From an uncultured Dyadobacter sp. (GTDB lineage Bacteria; Bacteroidota; Bacteroidia; Cytophagales; Spirosomataceae), in assembly GCF_946482605.1 (NCBI RefSeq), contig NZ_CAMLSE010000016.1, forward strand, positions 1 to 64,000: 64,000 nt of DNA, in the 5' to 3' direction. The notes under the pieces were generated by a model. It did no database searches. It was not told the origin of the DNA and worked only from the letters and a program-made list of their open reading frames with translations. Shown one piece after another: positions 1 through 9,594 of the stretch (positions are counted from its first letter, which is position 1; each line of letters starts with the position of its first letter). The position numbers and the translations under genes were made by a program.

Positions 1-104
1 TTCTATACTATTTCCATACAGTACTCTGTTAAGATCTAAGAGTATATGTTTTGAAGATGTATTTTATCTATCAACAGCCAACAGCCGACCTAATAAATCC
101 CCCC

Positions 105-809
105 ATGTTACCAACAACCCAAGCTCAAATATACTTGGAAAGCCTGCGTGGGCAATTTCAGACGGACGGCTTCCGGAGCGCCCGCACTTTCAATTTTGAG
201 GAATATCATGCGACCGACCGGCAGGCATTCGGGACACTGGAAGTACTGAATGACGAAACGCTTTTGCAGGAATGCAGCACGGAGTTAGTGGTCGAGCAGT
301 TTTGTCAGGTCATTTTGCTGCCGCTCGTCGGGGCTGTTGAGATCGAGGAAAAGGGTGGGGAGCCGACATACGTTAATTCCGGCGAAGCGCTGTTCCTGCT
401 CGTGTCGCCGGACAAGCACTATACCATTACCAATCCATATCCTGATGAAGCGATCAATTATTTACAGATCAGGATTAATGATACTGAGTTTTTAAGCACC
501 CCGATGCCATTATCCGGTATCAACGTTCCGTTTGATTTAAGTAAAAAGAATGTCCTTCTCCCGGTTCCCGGGTACACCGGAAGCTCCGCGCATTTTTTCA
601 TCGGCCAATACGACGGCCGGGCAGAAGGAATTTTTACCGGCTGGAATGTGGGTCACAGCGCATTCATATTCGTTATCGAAGGCGCGTTTGAAGTGCAGAA
701 CCGGCTGCTGGAACGGCGGGATGGGCTGGCATTAGACAATGTGGAGGCGATAGAATTCGAGGCGTTGTCGAACGGGGCGATTTTATTGGTGATTAGTGGG
801 CTAACCTAG
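105..809 (+). CDS. Pirin-like bicupin protein
   Basis: The product resembles the Bacteroidota pirin-related proteins with two cupin folds (pirin/quercetinase-like family); enzymatic activity of these relatives is mostly untested. The first cupin (about residues 15-120) has typical beta-strand runs and a segment on ligand presentation (VNSGEALFLLV). The second half is more diverged and ends in a hydrophobic strand. The reading frame is open from a TTG at 51 and an ATG at 57, but family members usually begin shortly before the LRGQF segment, so ATG 105 (234 aa) was preferred; ATG 57 remains possible. It stands alone, upstream of an antitoxin gene. Family assignment is from memory of related sequences. 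Confidence 0.6.
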   Translation: MLPTTQAQIYLESLRGQFQTDGFRSARTFNFEEYHATDRQAFGTLEVLNDETLLQECSTELVVEQFCQVILLPLVGAVEIEEKGGEPTYVNSGEALFLLVSPDKHYTITNPYPDEAINYLQIRINDTEFLSTPMPLSGINVPFDLSKKNVLLPVPGYTGSSAHFFIGQYDGRAEGIFTGWNVGHSAFIFVIEGAFEVQNRLLERRDGLALDNVEAIEFEALSNGAILLVISGLT

Positions 810-869
810 AAGCGCAATCAAAATTGATATTTCCATGTTATATTCGTGTTAAGATGAATACACATAGCT

Positions 870-1100
870 ATGGAAATAATAGTCGATATCCCCGAAAAGA
901 AAGCTCCTTTCGTGTTGGAGCTGTTGAAAAACTTAAAATTTCTGAAAATCAGAAGACCCGAGCCCCAGGGTTCATTCGCTGATTTTCGTAGTGAATGGGC
1001 AGAACTTTCTAGTCGTTTACCCCAAACAGAACCAGATATCACGGAAGAGGAAATTCTCGCTGAAATAAAGGCAGTCCGGGCGGCTAGAAATGCGAAGTAG
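870..1100 (+). CDS. Putative antitoxin of a PIN-toxin pair
   Basis: A 76-residue acidic/basic helical protein with no recognised DNA-binding motif. The N-terminus (MEIIVDIPEKKAPFVLELLK) resembles small antitoxins that precede COG1569-type PIN toxins in Bacteroidota, and the C-terminal half is predicted to be helical (EEEILAEIKAVRAARNAK), fitting a toxin-wrapping tail. Its TAG stop shares its last base with the GTG start of the downstream PIN gene, so the two are translationally coupled. The antitoxin role is inferred from size, order and overlap. Confidence 0.65.
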   Translation: MEIIVDIPEKKAPFVLELLKNLKFLKIRRPEPQGSFADFRSEWAELSSRLPQTEPDITEEEILAEIKAVRAARNAK

Positions 1101-1528
1101 TGAAGATAGTCATCGACACTACGGACTATATCAGTGCCCTCATTGGGAAAACTCACAGGGCCAAGTTGGAACGCATTTTGCTTAACGGGAGTATCCAGAT
1201 ATTAGCCGATATCACACTCCTTGATGAAATTAGCGAAGTCGCTCACCGTGATAAATTTCGAACAAGGGTTACGGTCGAAGAGGCAGATCAGTTCATTGAG
1301 TCACTTAAAGTACGTTTGAAACCGATTGTTGTAAGCTCAGTCGTCGAAGCAAGCCCGGATCCCAACGATAACTTTATTCTGGCATTGGCTAAGGATGGTC
1401 AGGCTGACTACATAGTGACGAGTGACAAGCCTGGACTATTGAATCTTGAATCGTTTGAAAGTATTCCTATTGTTCGTTTACAGCGATTTTTGGATGTTAT
1501 TGATAAAATACAAAAATCAGCTCCTTAA
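1100..1528 (+). CDS. PIN-domain toxin, COG1569 type
   Basis: A 142-residue PIN-fold protein, probably an RNase toxin. The acidic residues expected for the Mg-binding site are visible: Asp near residue 6 (IVIDTT), a Glu in the LLDEI segment, Asp in DPNDNF and Asp in VTSDK. These match the putative toxin, PIN family (COG1569) group. The start is GTG and overlaps the antitoxin stop by one base. The last 32 bases run into the 3' end of the oppositely oriented PIN gene at 1497-1865, so two modules meet tail to tail with overlapping coding sequence. RNA cleavage is known for the family, not shown here. Confidence 0.75.
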   Translation: MKIVIDTTDYISALIGKTHRAKLERILLNGSIQILADITLLDEISEVAHRDKFRTRVTVEEADQFIESLKVRLKPIVVSSVVEASPDPNDNFILALAKDGQADYIVTSDKPGLLNLESFESIPIVRLQRFLDVIDKIQKSAP

Positions 1529-1865
1529 CCTTTCCAAATTCAGGCTTTCCCGAAATCAGTGGTATACAAAGAAACATCGCAGTCCCTGCTACGAGTGCAT
1601 CCGGAAGTTTTAAGCCGTACTCCCATTGAATATATCTTGTTAACTCATTAATGCCATCGTTAAGGTCGACGACATGGCAGTCGGCGACGAACATTTCGGC
1701 ATACTTCTGATAGTTACGTGGAATGCATTTATTTCCAAGTAACTCAAGTTCAGATATCAAAGACAAATAGGGTTCTGCACCTTGTAGTACATTTCCAAGT
1801 TCGGCGTCTCCCTGGAATAAGCGGAGGACAATGTTCGTATCGAGCAGTATTTTAGTCCCATTCAT
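1497..1865 (-). CDS. VapC-like PIN-domain toxin
   Basis: A 122-residue PIN-domain protein, a likely site-specific RNase toxin. The first acidic residue lies in KILLDTNIVLRLF (Asp near 9), the conserved Glu in LISELELLGNK and a third acid in LPDALVAGTA. The frame is open upstream to 1898, but ATG 1865 matches the usual PIN N-terminus and overlaps the antitoxin stop by 14 bases, a common VapBC arrangement. Its 3' end overlaps the convergent PIN toxin by 32 bases. Confidence 0.75.
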   Translation of the reverse strand: MNGTKILLDTNIVLRLFQGDAELGNVLQGAEPYLSLISELELLGNKCIPRNYQKYAEMFVADCHVVDLNDGINELTRYIQWEYGLKLPDALVAGTAMFLCIPLISGKPEFGKVKELIFVFYQ

Positions 1866-2043
1866 TCCGCATTTCTTCTTGAATCTTGAGGGGATCACAA
1901 TTCTGTTTCAAAATGCCGACAAACTTGCGAGCATCAAGTTTTTTGCCACTGGTTGCTGACTGAGAGGCGGGGAAAAACCGTGCCCATTTTGTTGCAGGGA
2001 AGACATCTGCGAATGTCTGACCTTTTTTCAAAGTAAATTTCAT
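1852..2043 (-). CDS. Putative antitoxin of the 1497-1865 toxin
   Basis: A 63-residue protein preceding and overlapping the PIN gene. The sequence starts with a short beta-type segment (MKFTLKKGQTFADVFP) and ends in a charged helix (QEEMRNEWD). It has no clear match to AbrB, RHH or Phd folds by eye, so the antitoxin call rests on size, gene order and overlap with the toxin. The gene is followed only by its toxin, giving a two-gene unit read leftwards. Confidence 0.6.
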   Translation of the reverse strand: MKFTLKKGQTFADVFPATKWARFFPASQSATSGKKLDARKFVGILKQNCDPLKIQEEMRNEWD

Positions 2044-2138
2044 AGTGGTAATGTTTAATTTCTAAATTAACCACCACACAAATAGAAGGGCTCTAATGAT
2101 GAGCTACGGAGCTGTTCGATTTATTCAAAGGAAAACAA

Positions 2139-2176
2139 AAAACCGCGGATGCCATTTTCACAGCATCCGCGGTTTT
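2139..2176 (-). terminator. Intrinsic terminator of atpDC
   Basis: A perfect 14-bp inverted repeat (AAAACCGCGGATGC arms) with a 10-base loop lies just past the atpC stop. Read on the minus strand, the second arm ends in a T run. The stem is long and GC-rich, as expected for a strong terminator. Confidence 0.85.
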
Positions 2177-2193
2177 GCATTAATTGTATATTC

Positions 2194-2436
2194 TTAAAGA
2201 ACTGCTTCGGCGAGAACCAATACTTTGTTATTCAGAACTTCCACAACACCACCGTCGATGACGAAGTTTTGCTTTGCAGCGCCGGTATCGACTACCACAT
2301 CACCCTTGCCCAGCGTGCTGACCAATGGGGCGTGGCGGTTCAGAACCTGAAACTGTCCTTCGGTACCCGGTAATGTAACGGCAGTTGCCTCGCCGGCAAA
2401 TACCTTTTTGTCTGGGGTAATGATTTCTAAATGCAT
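2194..2436 (-). CDS. atpC: ATP synthase F1 epsilon subunit
   Basis: An 80-residue F1 epsilon subunit, part of the central stalk of the F-type ATP synthase. The visible sequence covers only the N-terminal beta-sandwich domain (MHLEIITPDKKVFAGEA, LPGTEGQFQVLNRHAPLVS), and it stops right after it, lacking the C-terminal helical hairpin present in about 130-residue homologues. Short epsilon subunits of this kind are usual in Bacteroidota. It follows atpD at a distance of 68 bases on the same strand and is followed by a strong terminator, so atpDC form one transcript. Confidence 0.95.
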   Translation of the reverse strand: MHLEIITPDKKVFAGEATAVTLPGTEGQFQVLNRHAPLVSTLGKGDVVVDTGAAKQNFVIDGGVVEVLNNKVLVLAEAVL

Positions 2437-2504
2437 AATAGTCTATGAGTTTATAAGTCTGTGAGTTCACGAGCACTTTACTCATAAACTCATCAACTCT
2501 TAAC

Positions 2505-4093
<1,589 letters not shown>

Positions 4094-4280
4094 AGCAGAC
4101 AATCTGATTTATTGGATATTTTTTAGAAAATCACCCGTTTTTTCCGAAAACTGTGTTCAATATTCCCGGAAAGTGGGTTTGGTTTACCGAGTGAGGGAAC
4201 TTTTTAACGATCGGACCTACTGCTGTCTTGATTGAGATAGTTGCTAAAAAGATCTAAATTTGACTTGAACACCGATTAAA

Positions 4281-4520
4281 ATGCAGATGAACATGCAACT
4301 TCTGGAACGTATTACATTCAATCCGAAACAATGCGGGGGAAAACCCTGCATCAGGAATATGCGTATCCGGGTCACCGATGTCATTGAACTTCTCACCGCG
4401 GGGCTTACCGCCGAACAGATTGTTAATGAGGAATTGCCTGACCTGGAATTGGAAGATGTGACGGCGTGTCTTCTATATGCTGCGGCCAAACTGAACCATC
4501 CCGTTTTACAAGCGGCCTGA
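4281..4520 (+). CDS. DUF433 family antitoxin
   Basis: A 79-residue DUF433 protein (winged-helix-like fold), usually encoded next to a DUF5615 PIN-like protein and thought to act as its antitoxin. Diagnostic features are ITFNPKQCGGKPCIRNMRIR followed by VTDVIELLTAGLTAEQIVNE and DLELEDVTACLLYAA. ATG 4290 is an alternative start. Its TGA overlaps the ATG of the degraded partner (TGATG arrangement), so the original coupling is preserved although the partner is broken. Confidence 0.85.
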   Translation: MQMNMQLLERITFNPKQCGGKPCIRNMRIRVTDVIELLTAGLTAEQIVNEELPDLELEDVTACLLYAAAKLNHPVLQAA

Positions 4521-4731
4521 TGATCATACTGGACGCCCACCTGCCGCCGGCCTTGCTGTCTGGATTACTGAAACGTTCGCGATCCCGTGTTTTTCGGCAC
4601 AATTTCTTGATCTCCGTCAAGCGGAGGATGAAGAGATATTTGCTTTTTCCAAAGAAGTTTTGAAGACAAATTTGGGAGCGGCGTTGGCTTTGCTGGAAAC
4701 GAACGACCTCGTGGAGATAACCGGTTTATGA
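4520..4731 (+). pseudogene. Remnant of a DUF5615 PIN-like toxin
   Basis: The first 14-15 codons from ATG 4520 (MIILDAHLPPALLSG) match the start of DUF5615 proteins. After about 4560 the homologous reading continues in another frame (ITETFAIPCFSAQFLDLRQA, then EDEEIFAFSKE), which means a net -1 or +2 shift. The second frame then jumps to a typical family C-terminus (ALALLETNDLVEITGL, TGA 4729-4731), missing about 40 residues of the middle including the usual TKDSDF acidic motif. The gene therefore carries both a frameshift and an in-frame internal deletion and should be inactive. Confidence 0.8.
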
Positions 4732-4758
4732 TCGGTTATTTGTTTTAAATTACACAAT

Positions 4759-7419
4759 ATGAACGATTTACTTTTTTGGAGGATATGGTCGCCGGGGGAG
4801 CGACGGATGGCTGTCGCTGCCTTCCTGGTGTTGGTTTTAGGGCTTGCTTTCCTGGTTTGGCAATGCATTGACCCCCTCGGCAACGTGGTGCGATGGAATG
4901 TGGTGAGCGAACTCTCTGAAACTACTGCCGTTGTAGATGTGCTGCAACTCGGGCAATGGCAGTACGGCATTTCGACGCCGACGCACCTGGTCACGGAGAG
5001 TTTCATGTCGTCGGTGATGGAAATGAATGCGGTGACGATCTATTTGTTCTGGATTGGCGCATTGATCGGTCTATCGCTTCTACTTGCGGCACTGACGACC
5101 ATGTCACGGTTCTGGTACCTGGCTGGCACCATCTTTTTTATCCTCTTTCTGGCATTTGCCAGACTGGAAACATTGCGCGTTTTCGGGGCTGAAAACCGTC
5201 TTTTGTTTCTCATAGCGACCATTTTATACGGGGGTGTTTCTTACTATTTCCACGCATTTCGTCCCGATTTGGGCATTAGCACGCGCATAGCAGGCATTGC
5301 GGGCATCTCGGCTGTATTGGCGGCGCTGGTTGCATTTGGCTCGGCATCGCCGGTTCCTGCATTGACTGCCGCAATGTACTCTTTTCCACTGTGGCTGATT
5401 GTGACGATATTTTTTCTGCTAGTTTCCGCAACCGAAATTATGGCCGGGCTAGTTTGGCTTAGCACGAGCGGACAGACGGGGAAAGGTCGCTCCGGACATG
5501 TTCAGTTCATTGTCATCAGTGTGCTCTATTTGTTGCTTTTGTTATTGATATACCTTCAAAATACCCGCCAGATAGATTGGAATGTCACTTTAGTCAATCC
5601 TTTCTACCTCGCATTGGCCTCGGGTATACTCGGCATCTGGGGGTTTAGAAGACGGGCGGATTCGACGCAGGGCGTGATTCCGTTCCGCAGCACGGGCTTC
5701 TGGCTCTATATGGGACTTTTCATTGTTGCGGCATCTTTTGGCGGATTAATGGCGGGTACGGCCAATGATCCGGTGCTTGAAACACTGGAAGACGCCACTG
5801 TACAAGGTCAGCTGGCCATGGGTTTGCTCTTTCTGTTTTATGTCCTGATCAATTTTTATGAGGTTTTTCAGCAAAAACTCGCTGTATACAAAGTTTTGTA
5901 CAAGCCACTTCGCTTTGGCCTCACGCAGACCCGGCTTTTCGGTTTCGCAGGGGTTGTAGTATTGTTTTCAATGCAAAGACTGCTTCCCGTCAATCAGGCA
6001 ATTGCAGGTTATTTCAATGGACTGGGCGATTTACATGCCAAGACGCAGGAGTTCACGCTTGCTGAGCAGTATTACAAGTTAGCATTACAGCAGGAGTTTC
6101 AAAACCATAAATCCAATTATGCGCTGGCATCCATCGCATTGAAACAGGGTGACCGCAATGCAGCCGCCTACTATTTCAGGCAGGCGTTATTAAAGAACCC
6201 CTCGCCGCAGGCATATGCAGGCCTGAGCGGAATTCTCGTCCATGAAAACCTCTTTTTTGACGCCGTATACAGCTTACAGGAAGGCCTGCGCCGCTTCCCG
6301 ACCAACGGTGAATTGCTGAATAACCTGGGAATGCTCTATTCTAAAACCAACGTGGCCGATTCGGCGTACTATTACCTGGATTTAGCCAGGACCAATGCAG
6401 TCCGTCCTGAAATTCCGGCAACAAACCTGCTCGCGATCCTCGCTAAAAACACCGACGCGGGCCTGCTCGATTCCCTGGCGGCAAGTTCCGATAAACAGGA
6501 TTACCTTCCCTGGCAGGCAAACTGGCTGGCAGTTCAAAATTTGAGGCAGCGGTTTTCCAAAGAAACATTTAATAGCAAAGCTGTTCCAGGCGATTCACTT
6601 TTAAGCGTTTCGTCTTTGGCATACTTACTCAATTATGCCACAAATCAGGCTAGATGGGACGCTATGCCAGCCTCTCTGCTTCCGAAACTGGCCGCAAAGA
6701 ACCCGGTATTGTCCCAGGATTTATCGCTGGCGTCGTTGTATGCAGAATTTTACAGTGGCAATAAACTGACAGCATTGGAGACATTGTCGGGGTGGGCGGC
6801 AGAGGAAGGAGAAAAGAGCGATTTGTACCACAAGATATTAGGACACTGGCTTTTACAACTCGGGCTTTATGACAAAGCGATAGAATCTTTGTCTGTCGTG
6901 GAAGGCATTGAAGGGACAATAGGAATGGCCGTCGCCAATGCATTATCCAACAAAAAGGAAGTAGCAGTGGTGCTGCTTGACAAGATTCAGGAACAGGAAA
7001 AAAGTGCGGCGATCGATCAGCTGAAACAGACGTTATTCTCCGGCATAAAACCCAAATCCAGTTCCGACTCCCTGTTTCTGGTGGTTACAAAAGCACCTTC
7101 CGGGCCCAATTTCGAAAAGGCGCTTCGCGCCAACCCGTTCGATGCACGGATCGTGGCGGCGGCTTCGGAATTCTACAGGGGAAAAAAGCAGGTTAAGGAA
7201 GCTTACGGGAAGGTTCTGGATGCATTGCGCTACAATGAATATGCACCCGAACTTTGGGAACAATACGCTTTCCTGAGTCTTCAGCAAGGATTGCTGGGAC
7301 AGGCCGCGGAAGGCGAAGAAAAGGTAAAACAATATGCATTACCTGCCGGTTATCAGCGATTTCTGACACGCTATCAGCCGATGCGGGCACTTATCGAAAA
7401 ACAAAGGGCAGCATTTTGA
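4759..7419 (+). CDS. Multi-pass membrane protein with TPR repeats
   Basis: An 886-residue protein with roughly ten hydrophobic helices in residues 1-410 (for example LVLVLGLAFLVWQC, LLLLLIYLQ, LYMGLFIVAASFGG) followed by a soluble region rich in tetratricopeptide repeats from about 435 (GDLHAKTQEFTLAEQYYKLA, SNYALASIALKQGDRNAAAY, AYAGLSGILVHENLFFDAVY). The order suggests a membrane anchor carrying a TPR scaffold on one face. No catalytic motif was recognised and the function is unknown. The gene stands 39 bases upstream of the next hypothetical gene on the same strand. Confidence 0.75.
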   Translation: MNDLLFWRIWSPGERRMAVAAFLVLVLGLAFLVWQCIDPLGNVVRWNVVSELSETTAVVDVLQLGQWQYGISTPTHLVTESFMSSVMEMNAVTIYLFWIGALIGLSLLLAALTTMSRFWYLAGTIFFILFLAFARLETLRVFGAENRLLFLIATILYGGVSYYFHAFRPDLGISTRIAGIAGISAVLAALVAFGSASPVPALTAAMYSFPLWLIVTIFFLLVSATEIMAGLVWLSTSGQTGKGRSGHVQFIVISVLYLLLLLLIYLQNTRQIDWNVTLVNPFYLALASGILGIWGFRRRADSTQGVIPFRSTGFWLYMGLFIVAASFGGLMAGTANDPVLETLEDATVQGQLAMGLLFLFYVLINFYEVFQQKLAVYKVLYKPLRFGLTQTRLFGFAGVVVLFSMQRLLPVNQAIAGYFNGLGDLHAKTQEFTLAEQYYKLALQQEFQNHKSNYALASIALKQGDRNAAAYYFRQALLKNPSPQAYAGLSGILVHENLFFDAVYSLQEGLRRFPTNGELLNNLGMLYSKTNVADSAYYYLDLARTNAVRPEIPATNLLAILAKNTDAGLLDSLAASSDKQDYLPWQANWLAVQNLRQRFSKETFNSKAVPGDSLLSVSSLAYLLNYATNQARWDAMPASLLPKLAAKNPVLSQDLSLASLYAEFYSGNKLTALETLSGWAAEEGEKSDLYHKILGHWLLQLGLYDKAIESLSVVEGIEGTIGMAVANALSNKKEVAVVLLDKIQEQEKSAAIDQLKQTLFSGIKPKSSSDSLFLVVTKAPSGPNFEKALRANPFDARIVAAASEFYRGKKQVKEAYGKVLDALRYNEYAPELWEQYAFLSLQQGLLGQAAEGEEKVKQYALPAGYQRFLTRYQPMRALIEKQRAAF

Positions 7420-7459
7420 TGATTTGATATTTTAGCCATCTCAAAATTACACTTCATCA

Positions 7460-7915
7460 ATGACGGCTTTGTCCTGGAAATCCAATTTCAATGAAACGGA
7501 ATGCCGGATTTTCCGGGGTAAAGTCATCGCCGGCATTCTGAAAACATCGGTTTGGAAATACGACGGGCACGGTGAACTCGACGGCTACATGCTCCGGTTC
7601 AAAACCAAAGGATTTTTCAAACGCCATACTGAAATACGTGACATTGAAGGAAGCAGCATTCTGGGCGGAATCGACTATAATCTTTTAGGAACTTCTGCCC
7701 GGATCACCTACAATGAAATGCATTATCATTGGAAATTCGAGTCGTGGACGCGCAGGAAGTGGCTCGTGGGCAATGGAGAAGAGGAGGCTGTATTTGAGCC
7801 CACCGGATTCTGGAAGAGAGAGGGGCGATTCACGAATGACGAGATACCGCCGCCGATCATTCTGGCGGCATTCTTTGTGCAAGCCTATTTTAGGAAAATT
7901 TCCGCTGCGTCCTGA
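7460..7915 (+). CDS. Hypothetical protein
   Basis: A 151-residue soluble protein not assigned to a family. It alternates short strands with Trp/Tyr-rich segments (YHWKFESWTRRKWLVGNGEE), suggesting a beta-rich fold, and it has no signal peptide. A repeated phrase type (TGFWKREGRF, ILGGIDYNLLG) recalls tubby/LURP-one-like scaffolds, but this is weak. It sits 40 bases after the TPR membrane protein and 33 bases before an ABC ATPase gene, so the three may be co-transcribed. Confidence 0.65.
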   Translation: MTALSWKSNFNETECRIFRGKVIAGILKTSVWKYDGHGELDGYMLRFKTKGFFKRHTEIRDIEGSSILGGIDYNLLGTSARITYNEMHYHWKFESWTRRKWLVGNGEEEAVFEPTGFWKREGRFTNDEIPPPIILAAFFVQAYFRKISAAS

Positions 7916-7948
7916 TCTTTCAAACTCCCAACCGAAAATCGTCTCTTC

Positions 7949-8659
7949 ATGAAAATCATAGAAACCACTGAGATTGCAAAGCGCTACGTCATGGGCAGCG
8001 AGATTATCCAGGCACTCAAATCCGTAACGATTTCGGTCAATAAGGGGGAATATGTGGCTTTCATGGGCCCGTCAGGATCTGGGAAATCCACCTTGATGAA
8101 TATCATCGGCTGCCTGGACACGCCTACCACAGGCAGGTACATTCTGAACAACAAGGATGTGAGTGATATGACAGAGAATGAACTGGCTGAGATCCGCAAT
8201 AAGGAGATCGGGTTCGTATTCCAGACTTTCAACCTGCTGCCCAGAATGTCGTCGCTGGATAATGTAGCATTACCGCTGATCTATGCCGGACTGAGCAAGT
8301 CGGACAGGCGGGAAAAAGCCATGCTATCGTTAAAAAACGTCGGACTTGAAAACCGCGCCGGCCATAAACCCAACGAACTTTCGGGCGGGCAGCGCCAAAG
8401 GGTTGCGATTGCGCGTGCGCTGGTGAATGACCCGAGCATTTTGCTTGCCGATGAGCCGACGGGTAATCTGGATTCTAAAACTTCCTACGAGATCATGGAC
8501 CTGTTTGATCAGCTGTACAGCAAGGGCAATACGATCGTGATGGTCACGCACGAAGAGGACATCGCGCATTACGCGCACCGGGTTGTGCGCCTGCGTGACG
8601 GCTTGGTCGAATCCGATACGATTAATCCAAACCCTACGAAGGTCGGAGCTTTGGTTTGA
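7949..8659 (+). CDS. ABC transporter ATP-binding protein, LolD/MacB type
   Basis: A 236-residue ATPase of the LolD/MacB/FtsE class of ABC transporters. It has Walker [10 protein letters not shown] (about residues 41-49), the Q-loop [13 protein letters not shown], signature [15 protein letters not shown], Walker [13 protein letters not shown] and the switch-region His in VMVTHEE. No FtsX-like permease is adjacent, so the partner must be encoded elsewhere; the substrate (lipoprotein, peptide or other) cannot be told. A hairpin terminator follows 82 bases after the stop. Confidence 0.92.
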   Translation: MKIIETTEIAKRYVMGSEIIQALKSVTISVNKGEYVAFMGPSGSGKSTLMNIIGCLDTPTTGRYILNNKDVSDMTENELAEIRNKEIGFVFQTFNLLPRMSSLDNVALPLIYAGLSKSDRREKAMLSLKNVGLENRAGHKPNELSGGQRQRVAIARALVNDPSILLADEPTGNLDSKTSYEIMDLFDQLYSKGNTIVMVTHEEDIAHYAHRVVRLRDGLVESDTINPNPTKVGALV

Positions 8660-8706
8660 GACGGATCGCAAACCGTTAAGAAGTTTACAGAAACAAATAG
8701 TATAGT

Positions 8707-8714
8707 TATCTTTG
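8707..8714 (+). promoter_or_regulatory. Candidate -7 element upstream of the pseudouridine synthase
   Basis: TATCTTTG matches TAnnTTTG exactly. A clear -33 element was not found. Transcription from here would pass straight through the hairpin at 8741-8781. Confidence 0.35.
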
Positions 8715-8740
8715 TTTCGGATAGAGGCTAATGGCCGAGC

Positions 8741-8781
8741 TAATCCGGATGATTGCCGAACCAGGCGCATCATCCGGATTA
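8741..8781 (+). terminator. Terminator-like hairpin
   Basis: A perfect 13-bp inverted repeat (TAATCCGGATGAT arms) with a 15-base loop, followed by TTTTTAT. It lies between the ABC ATPase gene and the RluA-family gene, ending 16 bases before the ATG of the latter. It is most simply the terminator of the ABC gene, but may also lie in the leader of the next gene. Confidence 0.75.
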
Positions 8782-8797
8782 TTTTTATAAAAACATT

Positions 8798-9520
8798 ATG
8801 AAAATCAATTTCAAAGACATCATATTATTTGAGGACGAGGACTTTTTGATCGTCAATAAACCACCTCACCTGGCTACACTCGATGAACGTACCGCAGACC
8901 GTGGCGGAAGCGTGCTGAGACTAGCCAAAGCTTATAATCCCGAATTACAGGCGGCGCACCGGTTAGACAAGGAGACTTCGGGCGCATTGGCATTTGCAAA
9001 AAATCCAGCGGCCTACCGGCATCTGGCCATGCAGTTTGAGCATAGAGAGGTGACGAAGCGTTACCACGCCGTTGCAAATGGTATCCATGACCTCGAAAGC
9101 ATTTCGGTTTATCTCCCCATCCTTCCACTGAAGAATGGAACCGCTGTAAAGATCGACAGGGCCGAAGGAAAGGAAGCAGAGACTATCTTTAACACACTGC
9201 AGGTCTACCGCGGATATACTTTAGTGGAATGTATCCCCATAACCGGGCGTATGCACCAGATCAGAATTCACCTGTCGTGCCTGAAAGCACCTATCGTTTG
9301 CGATCCGCAATATGGTGGTGAGCAGATCTTCCTGTCGAGCCTGAAACGGAAGTTTAATTTGAAGAAGGATACCGAAGAACAGCCTCTTATTCAGCGTGTT
9401 GCGTTGCATGCCCATTCGCTTTCATTTGCATTGATGAACGGGGATCCTATACGTATCGAAGCGCCGTACCCGAAAGACTTTGAAGTATTAGTGAAGCAGT
9501 TGAACAAGTTTGGAATGTAG
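8798..9520 (+). CDS. RluA-family RNA pseudouridine synthase
   Basis: A 240-residue single-domain pseudouridine synthase converting uridine to pseudouridine in rRNA or tRNA. The catalytic motif HRLDKETSG is at about residues 54-62 with the nucleophilic Asp57, and the family motifs IVNKPPHLAT and GRMHQIRIHLS are present. There is no S4 domain at the N-terminus. ATG 8798 was chosen because upstream in-frame codons run through a hairpin and lack homology. RluA, RluC and RluD subgroups cannot be separated by eye, so the target site is unknown. Confidence 0.92.
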   Translation: MKINFKDIILFEDEDFLIVNKPPHLATLDERTADRGGSVLRLAKAYNPELQAAHRLDKETSGALAFAKNPAAYRHLAMQFEHREVTKRYHAVANGIHDLESISVYLPILPLKNGTAVKIDRAEGKEAETIFNTLQVYRGYTLVECIPITGRMHQIRIHLSCLKAPIVCDPQYGGEQIFLSSLKRKFNLKKDTEEQPLIQRVALHAHSLSFALMNGDPIRIEAPYPKDFEVLVKQLNKFGM

Positions 9521-9594
9521 TAGCATGGTTTTTGATGTTGCGTGAAAGTAATATACGTTTAACCTGAACTTTCTCAATCAAAACACCTGAAATT

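Noticed and set aside
8741..8781. Riboswitch in front of the pseudouridine synthase gene
   Set aside because: Only a simple hairpin with a T run is present; no conserved aptamer-like elements were recognised.
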